A stretch of DNA of 64,000 nucleotides, from NCBI GenBank assembly GCA_035606355.1, contig DATNFO010000018.1, positions 124,001 through 188,000 of the forward strand, read 5' to 3'. Source of the DNA: Sulfopaludibacter sp035606355. GTDB lineage: Bacteria > Acidobacteriota > Terriglobia > Bryobacterales > Bryobacteraceae. Below are positions 40,947 to 49,641 of this stretch, piece after piece. Numbering within the stretch: the first letter of the stretch is position 1; every line of letters starts with the position of its first letter. The notes below the pieces were generated by a model. The model saw only the letters and a list, made by a program, of their open reading frames with translations, was not told the DNA's origin and did no database searches. Position numbers and translations under genes: made by a program.

Positions 40947-41540
40947 ATGTCGCCGCAAGCCGCATCTGTAATGGAACTGTTCGAGTCTACGGGCGCCTAT
41001 CTCCAGGGCCACTTCCGTCTGACCAGCGGACTACACAGCGCCGAATATCTGCAAAGCGCGCTCGTGCTGCAGCACCCCGCTGCGGCAGAAAAACTCGGCC
41101 GCATGATGGCGAAACAACTCCATGATATCTTTCCGGGTAAGGTAGATCTGGTAGTCTCGCCCGCGCTGGGCGGACTCATCATCGGGCACGAAGTGGCGCG
41201 CGCCCTCGGCTGCCGCTTTCAGTTCACCGAGCGCGATCCCGAAACGCGCAAGATGATGCTGCGCCGCGGCTTCACCATCGCCGGTGGAGAAATCGCCGTA
41301 GTGGTGGAGGACGTGATCACCACCGGCGGCAGCACAGTCGACGTGGTTGACGTGCTCAAGACGATGGGCGCTAAGGTGGTGGCCGCAGGATCGATCATCG
41401 ATCGCAGCGGCGGACAGGCGGACGTAGGGGTCCCGCGCACCGCACTAGTCACGATGCAGGTGGCCGCGCATTATCCCGAACAGTGCCCGCTCTGCGCGCT
41501 CGGAATTCCGGCGGTGAAACCGGGCTCCCGGCCCGCGTGA
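40947..41540 (+). CDS. pyrE: Orotate phosphoribosyltransferase
   Basis: 197 aa from ATG 40947 (MSPQAASVMELFESTGAYLQ); ATG 40971 is possible. It has the family blocks GHFRLTSGLHSAEYLQSALV, the catalytic region RFQFTERDPETRKMMLRRGF, and the PRPP-binding loop VVVEDVITTGGSTVDVVD. It makes OMP from orotate and PRPP in pyrimidine synthesis. The C-terminal extension with CPLC (HYPEQCPLCALGIPAVKPGS) marks the subgroup common in many deep-branching bacteria. The stop overlaps the truA start (TGATG). Confidence 0.95.
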   Translation: MSPQAASVMELFESTGAYLQGHFRLTSGLHSAEYLQSALVLQHPAAAEKLGRMMAKQLHDIFPGKVDLVVSPALGGLIIGHEVARALGCRFQFTERDPETRKMMLRRGFTIAGGEIAVVVEDVITTGGSTVDVVDVLKTMGAKVVAAGSIIDRSGGQADVGVPRTALVTMQVAAHYPEQCPLCALGIPAVKPGSRPA

Positions 41541-42262
41541 TGCGCCGCATTCGCATCCACGTGGCTTACGACGGCGGCGGGTTTCACGGATGGCAGGTGC
41601 AACCCGGGCTGCCGACCATTCAGGGCATTCTCGAGGAGATCGTCAGCAGCATCGAAAAGCGGCCTGTGCCGGTTGCGGGTTCCGGACGGACGGACGCCGG
41701 AGTGCACGCGCTTGGACAGGTAGCCGCCTTCAGCATCGAAAATCCGATTCCCGTGCTGAATCTGCGGCGTGCGATTAATCGCCTGCTGCCCCCTACGATC
41801 CGCGTTCTCTGTGCCGAGGAGGTGGACTCCGAATTTCACCCGCGCTTTCAGGCTACCGGCAAGACGTACGAATATCGAATCTTCCGCGCCGAGGTCTGCG
41901 CGCCGTTCGAGTGGCCGTACGTGCATCACTTCCCGTACCCGCTCGATGAGGCGCGCATGGCGGAACTGGCGGCCGCGTTTGAGGGCGAGCACGATTTCAC
42001 TGCGTTCGCCGCGAGCGACGATCGCGATGCGGAGGGCAGGAGCAAGGTCCGGCGGATCTTCGAATCCACCGTGATTCGCGAAGGCGACCGGCTCATCTAC
42101 CGGGTGCGCGGCAGCGGATTTCTGAAGCACATGGTTCGTAATATCGTGGGCACGCTGATCGAGGCAGGGAAGGGCAACATCGCCGATGTAACTACGTTGC
42201 CTGCGAAGTGCGGCCCTACGGCGCCCGCGAAGGGACTCTTCCTGATCAAAGTCGACTATTGA
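41540..42262 (+). CDS. truA: tRNA pseudouridine synthase A
   Basis: 240 aa from ATG 41540, one base overlapping pyrE. Motifs are VAYDGGGFHGWQVQPGLPT, the catalytic Asp52 in GSGRTDAGVHALGQVAAF, the RNA-contact block FRATGKTYEYRI-like (QATGKTYEYRIFRAEV) and GSGFLKHMVRNIVGTLIEAG. It converts U38-U40 of the tRNA anticodon stem to pseudouridine. It is coupled to pyrE and convergent with the next gene. Confidence 0.95.
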   Translation: MRRIRIHVAYDGGGFHGWQVQPGLPTIQGILEEIVSSIEKRPVPVAGSGRTDAGVHALGQVAAFSIENPIPVLNLRRAINRLLPPTIRVLCAEEVDSEFHPRFQATGKTYEYRIFRAEVCAPFEWPYVHHFPYPLDEARMAELAAAFEGEHDFTAFAASDDRDAEGRSKVRRIFESTVIREGDRLIYRVRGSGFLKHMVRNIVGTLIEAGKGNIADVTTLPAKCGPTAPAKGLFLIKVDY

Positions 42263-42286
42263 TCGCGTGCGGCGTTCACTGGCGAG

Positions 42287-43903
42287 TTACTGCACTTTCA
42301 ATTCGATTTTGTCGGCGCCCTTTGAGGCAATCCGTACCTTCACGGCGCGATCCTCATACTTCTTCACAAAATCGGGATCGAGCCATTGGTCTTCCTCGAT
42401 TTTCTGCCAGGCGAGCGCGAGATAGTCGCCAGGAGGCACATCTTCCAGCGTCAGTTGGCCGGAATCCGCCGCCGTTCCGTCCTGGATATTTACCGGCAGA
42501 CGGTGCGCGGGGTCGGCAGGCAGCAGCACGACGCGTGCGCCCGCCGCGCGCTTGTCGCCATTCAACACGGTGACATCGAGCTTACCGGGATCGCCGCCAA
42601 GCACGATATGCAGATTCCCGGCGGCCGCCGCCGAACAATCGATTGGCTCGCCGAGCACTTCGCGACCGTTGAACGTCACGGATTTGAGATACGTGCCCTT
42701 GGGCAAGCCGCTCACGTTCACCTCGTACACGGCCGGCGTGACATGCTCCAGCGTGAACTTCCCGGATTCCTCGACGGTTGCGTTAGAAGGCATCAGCGCT
42801 ATTGCGTCGTCCGCGGATAGCATCACCGTCAGCGTTTTGAGGGATACCTTATCGCCGCGATCCACCGTCAGGGTTCCCTGAATGGCGCCGTCGGGCTTAG
42901 GCGCAAGACGCAGGTCGTCAACGTTCTTGTCCGGCACGATGAGGGGAATCATGTTCATCTTTGGGGACCCGCCCTGCATCTGCATCACCATCGCCGTGTA
43001 AGTCCCCGGTTGTAAGTTGCCGATCTCGAACTTACCTTCGGGGTCGTTCACCATTTTCATGGACATGGAGCCCATCCGCGAGGCGCCCATAAGCATCAGT
43101 TGCGCGTTCGTGATGGGAGCGCCGGCAGCATCCATCAGCTTGCCTTTGATCTTCACCACTTTGCCCTTGTGCATCTGTATGGTGATTCCATTGATCTCCG
43201 CGCCGGGAGCGAGTTCGGTCTTTTGCGCTTCCGAGGGCTCAATGGTACCGGCATAATAAGTGCGGACGTAAGCGGTTTCGGCATCGCTCGCACTTAACTC
43301 GAAGTCCTGAACGTCTGCGGCAATCAGATAAGTGCCCGGAGGCAGCTTACTCAGAGTGAACTCGCCCTTAGGGTTGGTCTGCCCCGTATCGAGCGGCACC
43401 AGCCGCTTCCGCGCGCCCATGTATGTGTAGATCTGCGCGGTCACCATGGCAGTGGGATACGGGTCGCCATCCTCGTCGACCACCCGCCCGGAGATGGTCC
43501 CATTAGGCACCAGCTTGAAATCCAGTTTTGTCAGTGCTTGGCCGGCGGTGATGGTCAGCGAGTCCTTGGACACTTCTCCAAAACCCACTTTCTTGATTTT
43601 CAGGAAGTAGGTTCCGGCCGGGAGATTTTCAAAGCGGAACTTACCGTTCGCATCGGTGGTAGCCGACAGGGTTTTGGTGGCAACCGTCTGCCCCGGAATT
43701 TTCGGGGCATTCGGGAGTTGCCGCATCATGGCCGCCATCTCCTCGGTGACGTTGCCGTTGGCAAGGCTGACCTCCGCCTTGCGAATCGGCTCGCCGCTCA
43801 CCGAGTTCAGAACGGCGCCTTCCACGCTCGCCGGCTTCTCAGCCGGGGTTTGGGCGCCCATAACAATGGCCACCCAAAATACCGCGACAAACTTGCTGCA
43901 CAT
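42287..43903 (-). CDS. Carboxypeptidase regulatory-like domain protein, secreted
   Basis: 538 aa with a signal peptide (FVAVFWVAIVMGAQ). It contains serial beta-sandwich modules (VEGAVLNSVSGEPIRKAEVS, ISGRVVDEDGDPYPTAMVTA, IKGKLMDAAGAPITNAQLML) with the SGxVxDxxGxPxxxA pattern and intervening FRFENLPAGTYFLKIKKVGF segments. No enzyme domain is visible. It resembles the gene at 21254-22819 in architecture and is probably surface-exposed or periplasmic. The neighbours do not suggest a pathway. Confidence 0.82.
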   Translation of the reverse strand: MCSKFVAVFWVAIVMGAQTPAEKPASVEGAVLNSVSGEPIRKAEVSLANGNVTEEMAAMMRQLPNAPKIPGQTVATKTLSATTDANGKFRFENLPAGTYFLKIKKVGFGEVSKDSLTITAGQALTKLDFKLVPNGTISGRVVDEDGDPYPTAMVTAQIYTYMGARKRLVPLDTGQTNPKGEFTLSKLPPGTYLIAADVQDFELSASDAETAYVRTYYAGTIEPSEAQKTELAPGAEINGITIQMHKGKVVKIKGKLMDAAGAPITNAQLMLMGASRMGSMSMKMVNDPEGKFEIGNLQPGTYTAMVMQMQGGSPKMNMIPLIVPDKNVDDLRLAPKPDGAIQGTLTVDRGDKVSLKTLTVMLSADDAIALMPSNATVEESGKFTLEHVTPAVYEVNVSGLPKGTYLKSVTFNGREVLGEPIDCSAAAAGNLHIVLGGDPGKLDVTVLNGDKRAAGARVVLLPADPAHRLPVNIQDGTAADSGQLTLEDVPPGDYLALAWQKIEEDQWLDPDFVKKYEDRAVKVRIASKGADKIELKVQ

Positions 43904-44030
43904 GCGCCAAATAGTATAGCCGATCGCCAGTCCAGCGGCATCGACTTACTCCCATTTGCTTCATTGACATCACAACTTAGTCATAGCCGGGAATTGCGTT
44001 TCGCTTGCCGCCCGACGCGCCGCGCCCGGG

Positions 44031-44594
44031 GTGCTGATCGTGCTCAACCATCCATTCCGGCGGACGAGCGCGTCACCGAACATGGCCGTCCGCGTGCTTG
44101 AAGCAGCATGGGACATGCTGAAACGATACCCGCAATACCCGGACCGTGAGCATTGGACCGATCGCATTTGTCTTCGGTGGCCGGCCGCTTCTGCCGTGAG
44201 GCATAGATTCCTGCTGTCGTGGGACGCTGCCGATCCCGAGACACTCGCCCGTAGTTTGACGATCGCCCTAGTGTTCGGACTGTTTCCCATCTATGGCTGC
44301 CCCACTGTGCTTTGTACGGCCGCCGCCCTGCGGCTGCGCCTGAATATGCCGCTGGTGCAGGCCGTCAATTTCGCCACCGGTCCTTTGCAGCTCGCGCTGA
44401 CTCTGCCGCTGGCGCGAATCGGCGAATGGCTGATTCCCATCCAACTCGGCCACAACGCACCTTTCGCACTGAGCGTTGCCGTCTGGTTTGGGCATGCGGT
44501 TGCCGGGTGGACTTGCGTTGGCCTGCCTGCCGCTGCCATCCTCTATATATCGCTGCTCAGCGGGCTCCGCTGTCGCCGCCCGCAACCTGCATGA
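44031..44594 (+). CDS. DUF2062 domain membrane protein
   Basis: 187 aa from GTG 44031; ATG 44082 is a shorter option and neither has a clear ribosome-binding site. The DUF2062 core is LARSLTIALVFGLFPIYGCP and the following hydrophobic helices (LVQAVNFATGPLQLALTLPL, FALSVAVWFGHAVAGWTCVG). The family is of unknown function and is often next to glycosyltransferases or sugar genes. Its stop overlaps the GH1 start (ATGA), so the two are probably co-translated. Confidence 0.75.
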   Translation: MLIVLNHPFRRTSASPNMAVRVLEAAWDMLKRYPQYPDREHWTDRICLRWPAASAVRHRFLLSWDAADPETLARSLTIALVFGLFPIYGCPTVLCTAAALRLRLNMPLVQAVNFATGPLQLALTLPLARIGEWLIPIQLGHNAPFALSVAVWFGHAVAGWTCVGLPAAAILYISLLSGLRCRRPQPA

Positions 44595-45844
44595 TGACTG
44601 AACTGCCGCTTTTTCGCGAAGACTTTCTCTGGGGCGCCGCCACCTCCGCGCACCAGGTGGAAGGCAACAACATCAATAGCGATCTTTGGATCGCCGAACA
44701 TATTCAGCCGACGCTCTTCGTCGAGCCTTCGCTGGATGCTTGCGACCATTACCATCGCTTTCCCTCGGACATTCGCCTGCTCGCCGACCTCGGTCTGAAC
44801 ACGTACCGCTTCAGCATCGAATGGGCGCGCGTGGAACCGGAGCGAGGTCATTTTTCCGGAGCCGCGCTGGATCATTACCGGCGCATGCTGGAGGCGTGCC
44901 GCGAAAATGGTGTGAAGGCTATGGTGACGCTGTACCACTTCAGCTCGCCGCGATGGTTTGCCGGCATGGGCGGCTGGGAAGCCCGTGGCGCGGCAGATCT
45001 GTTCGTGCGCTATGCCGAGCGCGTCGCCCGGCACATGGGCGACTCCATCGCCGTGGCTTCCACATTCAATGAGCCGAATCTGCCGGCCCTTCTCGAGTGG
45101 GTTCCCAAAACCGGAATACCGCTCACCACCCTGTTCCAAATGCGGCGCAAAGCCGCCAAAGCGATCGGCACAGGCACCTTCGGCTGCTTCTTCCTCGGCG
45201 ACCCCAGGAAGCTCGAACAAACCATGATCGCCGCGCACCACCGCGCGCGTGCCGCTATGAAGGCGTGCCCGGGCAGCTATCCCATCGGCCTGAATATCTC
45301 GCTGCAGGATGAACAAGCAGTAGGCGCCAAGAGCAAGCGCGATACGAAATGCGCCAAGGTATATCACGCCTGGATGGATGCCGCCAATGCGAGCGACTTC
45401 CTCGGCGTGCAGGTCTACACTCGCTGCCGCGTGGGCAAGAGCGGCGATCTCGCTCCGGAAGAAGGGGTCGAACTGACTCAGATGGGGTACGAATTCTGGC
45501 CCGAAGCTTTGGAAACATGCCTGCGTTATGCCGCCGGCCGCGTGAGCGTGCCCCTATACGTCACTGAAAACGGGATCGCGAGCGAAGACGATTCCCGGCG
45601 CATTGAGTATATCCGCCGCGCGGTCGCCGGCATGGCGAACTGTGTTGCCGATGGATTGGACATCCGCGGGTACATTCATTGGACCCTGATGGATAACTTC
45701 GAATGGATATTCGGTTACCGTCCGAAATTCGGCTTACTCACGCGCGACCGGCATATCAAGCCCAGCGCGCACTACTTAGGCGAGATCGCGCGTAGTCACG
45801 GGGCATCGCTCGCGGCCGCTGTCCGCCAGAACCGTCTCAAGTAA
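44591..45844 (+). CDS. Glycoside hydrolase family 1 beta-glycosidase
   Basis: 417 aa from ATG 44591. The GH1 signature is clear: FLWGAATSAHQVEGNNINSD near the N-terminus, acid/base E161 in TFNEPN, nucleophile E326 in YVTENGI, and the aglycone-side block HWTLMDNFEWIFGYRPKFGL. There is no signal peptide, so it works in the cytoplasm on short beta-linked sugars such as cellobiose or phospho-free beta-glucosides. The last 69 nt overlap the convergent glycosyltransferase remnant. Confidence 0.95.
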   Translation: MMTELPLFREDFLWGAATSAHQVEGNNINSDLWIAEHIQPTLFVEPSLDACDHYHRFPSDIRLLADLGLNTYRFSIEWARVEPERGHFSGAALDHYRRMLEACRENGVKAMVTLYHFSSPRWFAGMGGWEARGAADLFVRYAERVARHMGDSIAVASTFNEPNLPALLEWVPKTGIPLTTLFQMRRKAAKAIGTGTFGCFFLGDPRKLEQTMIAAHHRARAAMKACPGSYPIGLNISLQDEQAVGAKSKRDTKCAKVYHAWMDAANASDFLGVQVYTRCRVGKSGDLAPEEGVELTQMGYEFWPEALETCLRYAAGRVSVPLYVTENGIASEDDSRRIEYIRRAVAGMANCVADGLDIRGYIHWTLMDNFEWIFGYRPKFGLLTRDRHIKPSAHYLGEIARSHGASLAAAVRQNRLK

Positions 45845-46186
45845 GTCGGGAATTTCAAACACCGCGTTGTTACGAATGGCCTCCGCGCGAGCCCGCATCG
45901 TGGAATATATGCCGGGCGCGAGCAGCCACTGCACCGCGGCGAAGGTATCGTCGAAGCTGCGGATGGCCATCCCGGCGCCCTGCTCTTCCACCCATCGCGC
46001 GTTATACCGCTCGTGGACCAGCGTCCACGCATTCCGCTGCACGATTACCGGAAGATTTTTGACAAACGCTTCGCTGATGGAACCCGGTCCCGGTTTCCCG
46101 ATGAAGAAATCCGCCAGTTCCATGTAATAAGGAATGTCGCGCGTGAAGCCCTCTATCACCATGGGGCGCCCCCTAATCCTCCACAA
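45776..46186 (-). pseudogene. 5'-truncated MGDG synthase-like glycosyltransferase remnant
   Basis: Up to 136 aa. It matches only the C-terminal third (about residues 268-384) of the intact enzyme at 20111-21265: IEGFTRDIPYYMELADFFIG versus VEGFTKEIPRYMQLSDYLIG, then KPGPG(S/T)ISEA and ERYNA.WVEEQG. The N-terminal acceptor domain is absent; upstream sequence is DUF72. If translated it would start at ATG 46162 just after the DUF72 stop. It is more likely a deletion remnant than a working protein, although the frame is still open. Confidence 0.82.
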
Positions 46187-47126
46187 CCGAAAGTATCGTG
46201 GCGGGCGCGTTCCCCTCCAAACGGTTGTTCACGAACAGAAACAGAAACTGCTTATTCTCCCTCGCGCGATCGATCAAAATCCGCATCGAGTCGCGAGCCT
46301 CGGGATTCGGATCCTGCACCTCGCGATAGGGCGCGAACTGCTGCACCGCCTCTTCATACAGCCTTCCGCGACGCAGCAGCGCACGGCACACTTGAAAATC
46401 CGCGGTCGCCGAATCCGCAATCCCGATCTGATAGCGCAGCTCCGGCATACGCGACCACGCGTTGTAAACATGAGCCACGCCGTGAGAGCGCAGGCAGTCG
46501 AAATAATCGCGCTCCAGAAATTCCGGATTGCGAATCTCCACGGCGTACCGGAATTCGCGCGGCAGCGCCGTCAAAAACGGATGCAACCGCTCCAGGAACG
46601 CCGGCAACTCCTCAAAGCTCTTCTTCGAAAAGGTGCCGAATTCGAAAATCAGCACCCCCGTCTTATCGCGATACGGCAGCAGCGGACGCAGGAACATCTC
46701 CCGCAGCACATGCGCATCCAGAAACGTCTCATTCTCGCGGCCTGCCTGCGCGCCGTATCTCGCATGCACGGGGAACATCTTGCACGTGATCTGTTCCGGC
46801 ACTTTGAACGCGAACTGAAACCCCGGCGGTGTCTGCCCGAACAGCTTCTTCCAGAACTCTTCGGTGGGGAACTGGTAAAACGCGAAATCGCCGCAAACCG
46901 CCGGAAAGGTCATCGCGTATTCGCGCAGGCACTCCTGCTCAAACACGCGCTTCGAAAACTTGCCGCGAGCCAGATAGCGATCCGGCGAGTAAATCTGCCC
47001 GAGCCACCCTTCGTACTTCCACGAGCTCCCGCCGATAAAAATCCCGCGCGCCGCCAGCGACCGCAGTTTCGCCGCGAGCCCATCGCGATCGAACGTGCTG
47101 GGTTCGTCGAAGAGCCCGCCTACCAC
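46173..47126 (-). CDS. DUF72 domain protein
   Basis: 317 aa. It has a TIM-barrel-like DUF72 core with IFIGGSSWKYEGWLGQIYSP, TFPAVCGDFAFYQFPTEEFW, FAFKVPEQITCKMFP, LIFEFGTFSKKSFEELPAFL and the late FLFLFVNNRLEGNAPATI. The conserved family blocks are intact. The biochemical role is unknown; some members are linked to DNA or tRNA maintenance only by context. It overlaps ggt by 7 nt upstream and the glycosyltransferase remnant downstream. Confidence 0.92.
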   Translation of the reverse strand: MVGGLFDEPSTFDRDGLAAKLRSLAARGIFIGGSSWKYEGWLGQIYSPDRYLARGKFSKRVFEQECLREYAMTFPAVCGDFAFYQFPTEEFWKKLFGQTPPGFQFAFKVPEQITCKMFPVHARYGAQAGRENETFLDAHVLREMFLRPLLPYRDKTGVLIFEFGTFSKKSFEELPAFLERLHPFLTALPREFRYAVEIRNPEFLERDYFDCLRSHGVAHVYNAWSRMPELRYQIGIADSATADFQVCRALLRRGRLYEEAVQQFAPYREVQDPNPEARDSMRILIDRARENKQFLFLFVNNRLEGNAPATILSVVED

Positions 47127-48949
47127 GCCAGCGCCGACCGGAAGTAATACGGGTCTGCTCCCGCTTCGATCAGCCCCGTCGGATACAAACGAATCAGCAC
47201 AGGCGCGGACCCGCTCTCGTACCGCGTCTTCACTTGCACCTTATGGCCGCGCCGTTTCAGTTCGTCGATCACGTCCGCGGGCAGGCGCTCATCGAGCAGC
47301 AGGCTGCCGGGGCTCATCGCATGATTATCGAAGCTCGATACCAGATGCTCCGTCTGAAACCGCGGCGCTTCCACAGCGGATTCGGCGTTCATGCGGAACT
47401 CCACCGTATCGAAGAGCACCTGCAGCAGCGCCTGGTCCTGGTTGTCGCCGCCCGGCGTCGAAAGCGCCAGCACGTTCTTATCCGGACCCACCACCAGGGT
47501 CGGACTCAGCGTCACGCGCGGGCGCTTGCCTCCGGCGAGCTCGTTCGGATGCCCGGGAATCAGCAGAAAACTCTGCGCGCGCTCGGTGAGCAGGATGCCC
47601 GTATCGCCCGCCACCACGGCCGGAAGCCACGCGCCCGATGGCGTAATCGAAATCGCCACGCCGTCTTTATCGATGGCGTCAACGCAAGTCGTATCCTTCG
47701 CCAGCAGCGCCGGCGGAATATCGTAGCGCGCCGTGGGCACATACCACGGATGCTTCGGCGGATTCGGTTCCACATTGCCCGGCCGGAACTCCATGGAAGC
47801 TTCCGGACCAATCTGCTTGCGCCGCTCCGCCCCGTACTCTTTCGAAAGCAGACGCTCAGCGGGAATCTTTACGAACTTCGGATCGCCGTAATACGTGTCG
47901 CGATCGGCGTACGCAAGCTTCAGCGCCTCCACCATCGTGTGTAGATACTCCGCCGAATTGTAGTGCAGTTCCTGCAGATTGAAGCCCTCCAGAATATTCA
48001 GTGCTTCAATCATCGCCGGGCCCTGACTCCAGAAGCCGGGCTTGTACACGGTGTACCCATGGAACGTGGTGGAAACCGCTTGCTCGGGCTCCAGGTGAAA
48101 CGCCGCCATGTCGTCGTACCGCAAGAGACCGCCGTGCTTTTCCGAATAATCGCCGATCTTCCGCGCGATCTCGCCGCGATAGAAGTAATCGCGAACGGCA
48201 TCGATCGCCTGCGTGCGCGTGCCGCCCTGTGCCAGCTTCGCCTTTTCGATAGCGGCCATGGCGCGCAGCGTCCGCGCCAGGTCCGGCTGGCGGAAGATCT
48301 CGCCCACTCGCGGCACTCGCCCGTTCGGCAGAAATACCTTCGCCGCGTCCGGCCACGCCATCAGGTACTTGACGCTGGCGCCGATGGCGCTGACGCGGAA
48401 TTCGTCGATCGGAAAGCCGTCCGCCAGTTCAATGGCCGGCTCAACTGCCTCGCTGAAGCTCTTGGTGCCGAAATCGCGCAGCGTCACCAGCGCCGCTTCC
48501 ACCATTCCCGGAACAATGGCCGAGAGAATTCCGGCCACCGGAACCCAATCTTTCAGGCCGTGCCCCTCGGGCGGATCGACAATCTCATCGGGCTGCAGTT
48601 TGTGATTGCGGAAGAAGTCGGCCGTCGCGAGCTTCGGCATGGTGCCGACTCCCGCGATCGCGAAAACCTTCCCTTCTTTCGTGCGGATCAGAATCGGCGC
48701 CTCGCCTCCCACGCCAAAGTGCGAAAACTCCACGACGCTTCCCGCCAGCATCGTCGCGATGCCCGCGTCCACTGCGTTGCCGCCGGTCGTGAACATGCGC
48801 ATTCCGGCTTCCGTGGAATATTCCGTGCCGCCGCCTACCGCTCCGCGCGTGCCTCTCGCCACCAGCTTCACAGGGCGTCCGCCCGCGCGTTGCGCCATTC
48901 CAGCGGAAGGAATCGCCGCCATGAGCCACACTGCCAACCAAAGTTTCAT
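47120..48949 (-). CDS. ggt: Gamma-glutamyltransferase
   Basis: 609 aa from ATG 48949, which gives a clear signal peptide (MKLWLAVWLMAAIPSAGMAQ). An Ntn hydrolase: the N-terminal half has GTRGAVGGGTEYSTEAGMRM and GGNAVDAGIATML. The autocatalytic cleavage and nucleophile Thr is T420 in KDTTCVDAIDKDG, followed by ITPSGAW and the substrate-binding ALSTPGGDNQDQ block. It would act in the periplasm on glutathione or gamma-glutamyl peptides, or on related peptides. It is divergent from the small gene at 48979 and ends overlapping DUF72. Confidence 0.93.
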   Translation of the reverse strand: MKLWLAVWLMAAIPSAGMAQRAGGRPVKLVARGTRGAVGGGTEYSTEAGMRMFTTGGNAVDAGIATMLAGSVVEFSHFGVGGEAPILIRTKEGKVFAIAGVGTMPKLATADFFRNHKLQPDEIVDPPEGHGLKDWVPVAGILSAIVPGMVEAALVTLRDFGTKSFSEAVEPAIELADGFPIDEFRVSAIGASVKYLMAWPDAAKVFLPNGRVPRVGEIFRQPDLARTLRAMAAIEKAKLAQGGTRTQAIDAVRDYFYRGEIARKIGDYSEKHGGLLRYDDMAAFHLEPEQAVSTTFHGYTVYKPGFWSQGPAMIEALNILEGFNLQELHYNSAEYLHTMVEALKLAYADRDTYYGDPKFVKIPAERLLSKEYGAERRKQIGPEASMEFRPGNVEPNPPKHPWYVPTARYDIPPALLAKDTTCVDAIDKDGVAISITPSGAWLPAVVAGDTGILLTERAQSFLLIPGHPNELAGGKRPRVTLSPTLVVGPDKNVLALSTPGGDNQDQALLQVLFDTVEFRMNAESAVEAPRFQTEHLVSSFDNHAMSPGSLLLDERLPADVIDELKRRGHKVQVKTRYESGSAPVLIRLYPTGLIEAGADPYYFRSALAW

Positions 48950-48978
48950 GCTTGGCCCATTGTATAATCTCAGCATTC

Positions 48979-49143
48979 GTGGGGGAGCCGCAAAAACAGC
49001 AGCCGCGGGCCGATGAGCCGCCGCGCGAGGAAGATGAGCCCATGCTCTACTGTCCCGTCTGCTCCACGCGCCTTGCCTCCCGCAAGTGCAAGCTGTTTTG
49101 CGAAAAATGCGGCTACTACATGAGCTGCGCCGATTATTACTGA
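48979..49143 (+). CDS. Small zinc-ribbon protein
   Basis: 54 aa from GTG 48979. Alternatively ATG 49042 (33 aa) has a better ribosome-binding site (GAGGAAG about 10 nt upstream). The C-terminal part LYCPVCSTRLASRKCKLFCE continues with KCGYYMSC; two CxxC pairs form a zinc ribbon and further Cys residues surround them. A TATAAT box lies at 48963-48968, so a leaderless message from GTG is possible (inference). The function is unknown. DinB follows after 7 nt. Confidence 0.65.
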   Translation: MGEPQKQQPRADEPPREEDEPMLYCPVCSTRLASRKCKLFCEKCGYYMSCADYY

Positions 49144-49150
49144 GCTGCCA

Positions 49151-49636
49151 ATGTCCGAAATCAACGCACTGTTAGAACGCTACCGCCGTGGTCCCGAACT
49201 GCTTGCCCTCGTCCTCACCGGCGTCTTCGGCGAAGAAGAGGACTTCGTCCCGGCCCCCGGCAAGTGGAGCATCCGCCAGATTGTGGCGCATGTCGCCGAT
49301 GCCGAACTCGTCGGCGCGCACCGTTTCCGCCAGGTAATCGCGGAAGACAACCCGACCCTGATCGCTTTCGATCAGGAGAAGTGGACGGCAAATCTCGACT
49401 ACGCGCGCCGTAAACCCAAACAGTCGCTCGAAAGCTTCCGCCGCGTCCGGGCGGAGAATTACGAACTGCTCAAAGAGCTTCCCGAAACCGCGTGGGCGCG
49501 CAGCGGCAGCCACAGCGAGCGCGGCGCGATCACGTTGCGCGCGATGCTGGAAGGGTACGCGGAGCACGCGGAAGGGCACGCGCGCCAGCTTCAGCAAATC
49601 CGCGAAGAGTACAAGCGCGCGAAAGGCAAAAAATAG
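49151..49636 (+). CDS. DinB family protein
   Basis: 161 aa. The four-helix DinB fold is suggested by the Trp-led block PGKWSIRQIVAHVADAELVG and the His pair at the C-terminus (YAEHAEGHARQLQQI). The three-His metal site of the family is partly visible (H in IVAHVAD, H.EGH later). The enzyme type is unknown; many are thiol-dependent S-transferases. It is followed by the ECF sigma gene after 5 nt and may be coupled to the small zinc-ribbon gene. Confidence 0.85.
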   Translation: MSEINALLERYRRGPELLALVLTGVFGEEEDFVPAPGKWSIRQIVAHVADAELVGAHRFRQVIAEDNPTLIAFDQEKWTANLDYARRKPKQSLESFRRVRAENYELLKELPETAWARSGSHSERGAITLRAMLEGYAEHAEGHARQLQQIREEYKRAKGKK

Positions 49637-49641
49637 CTCTC

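Noticed and set aside
45776..46186. Complete short glycosyltransferase gene
   Set aside because: It covers only the C-terminal third of the family and lacks the acceptor domain, so it is listed as a remnant.
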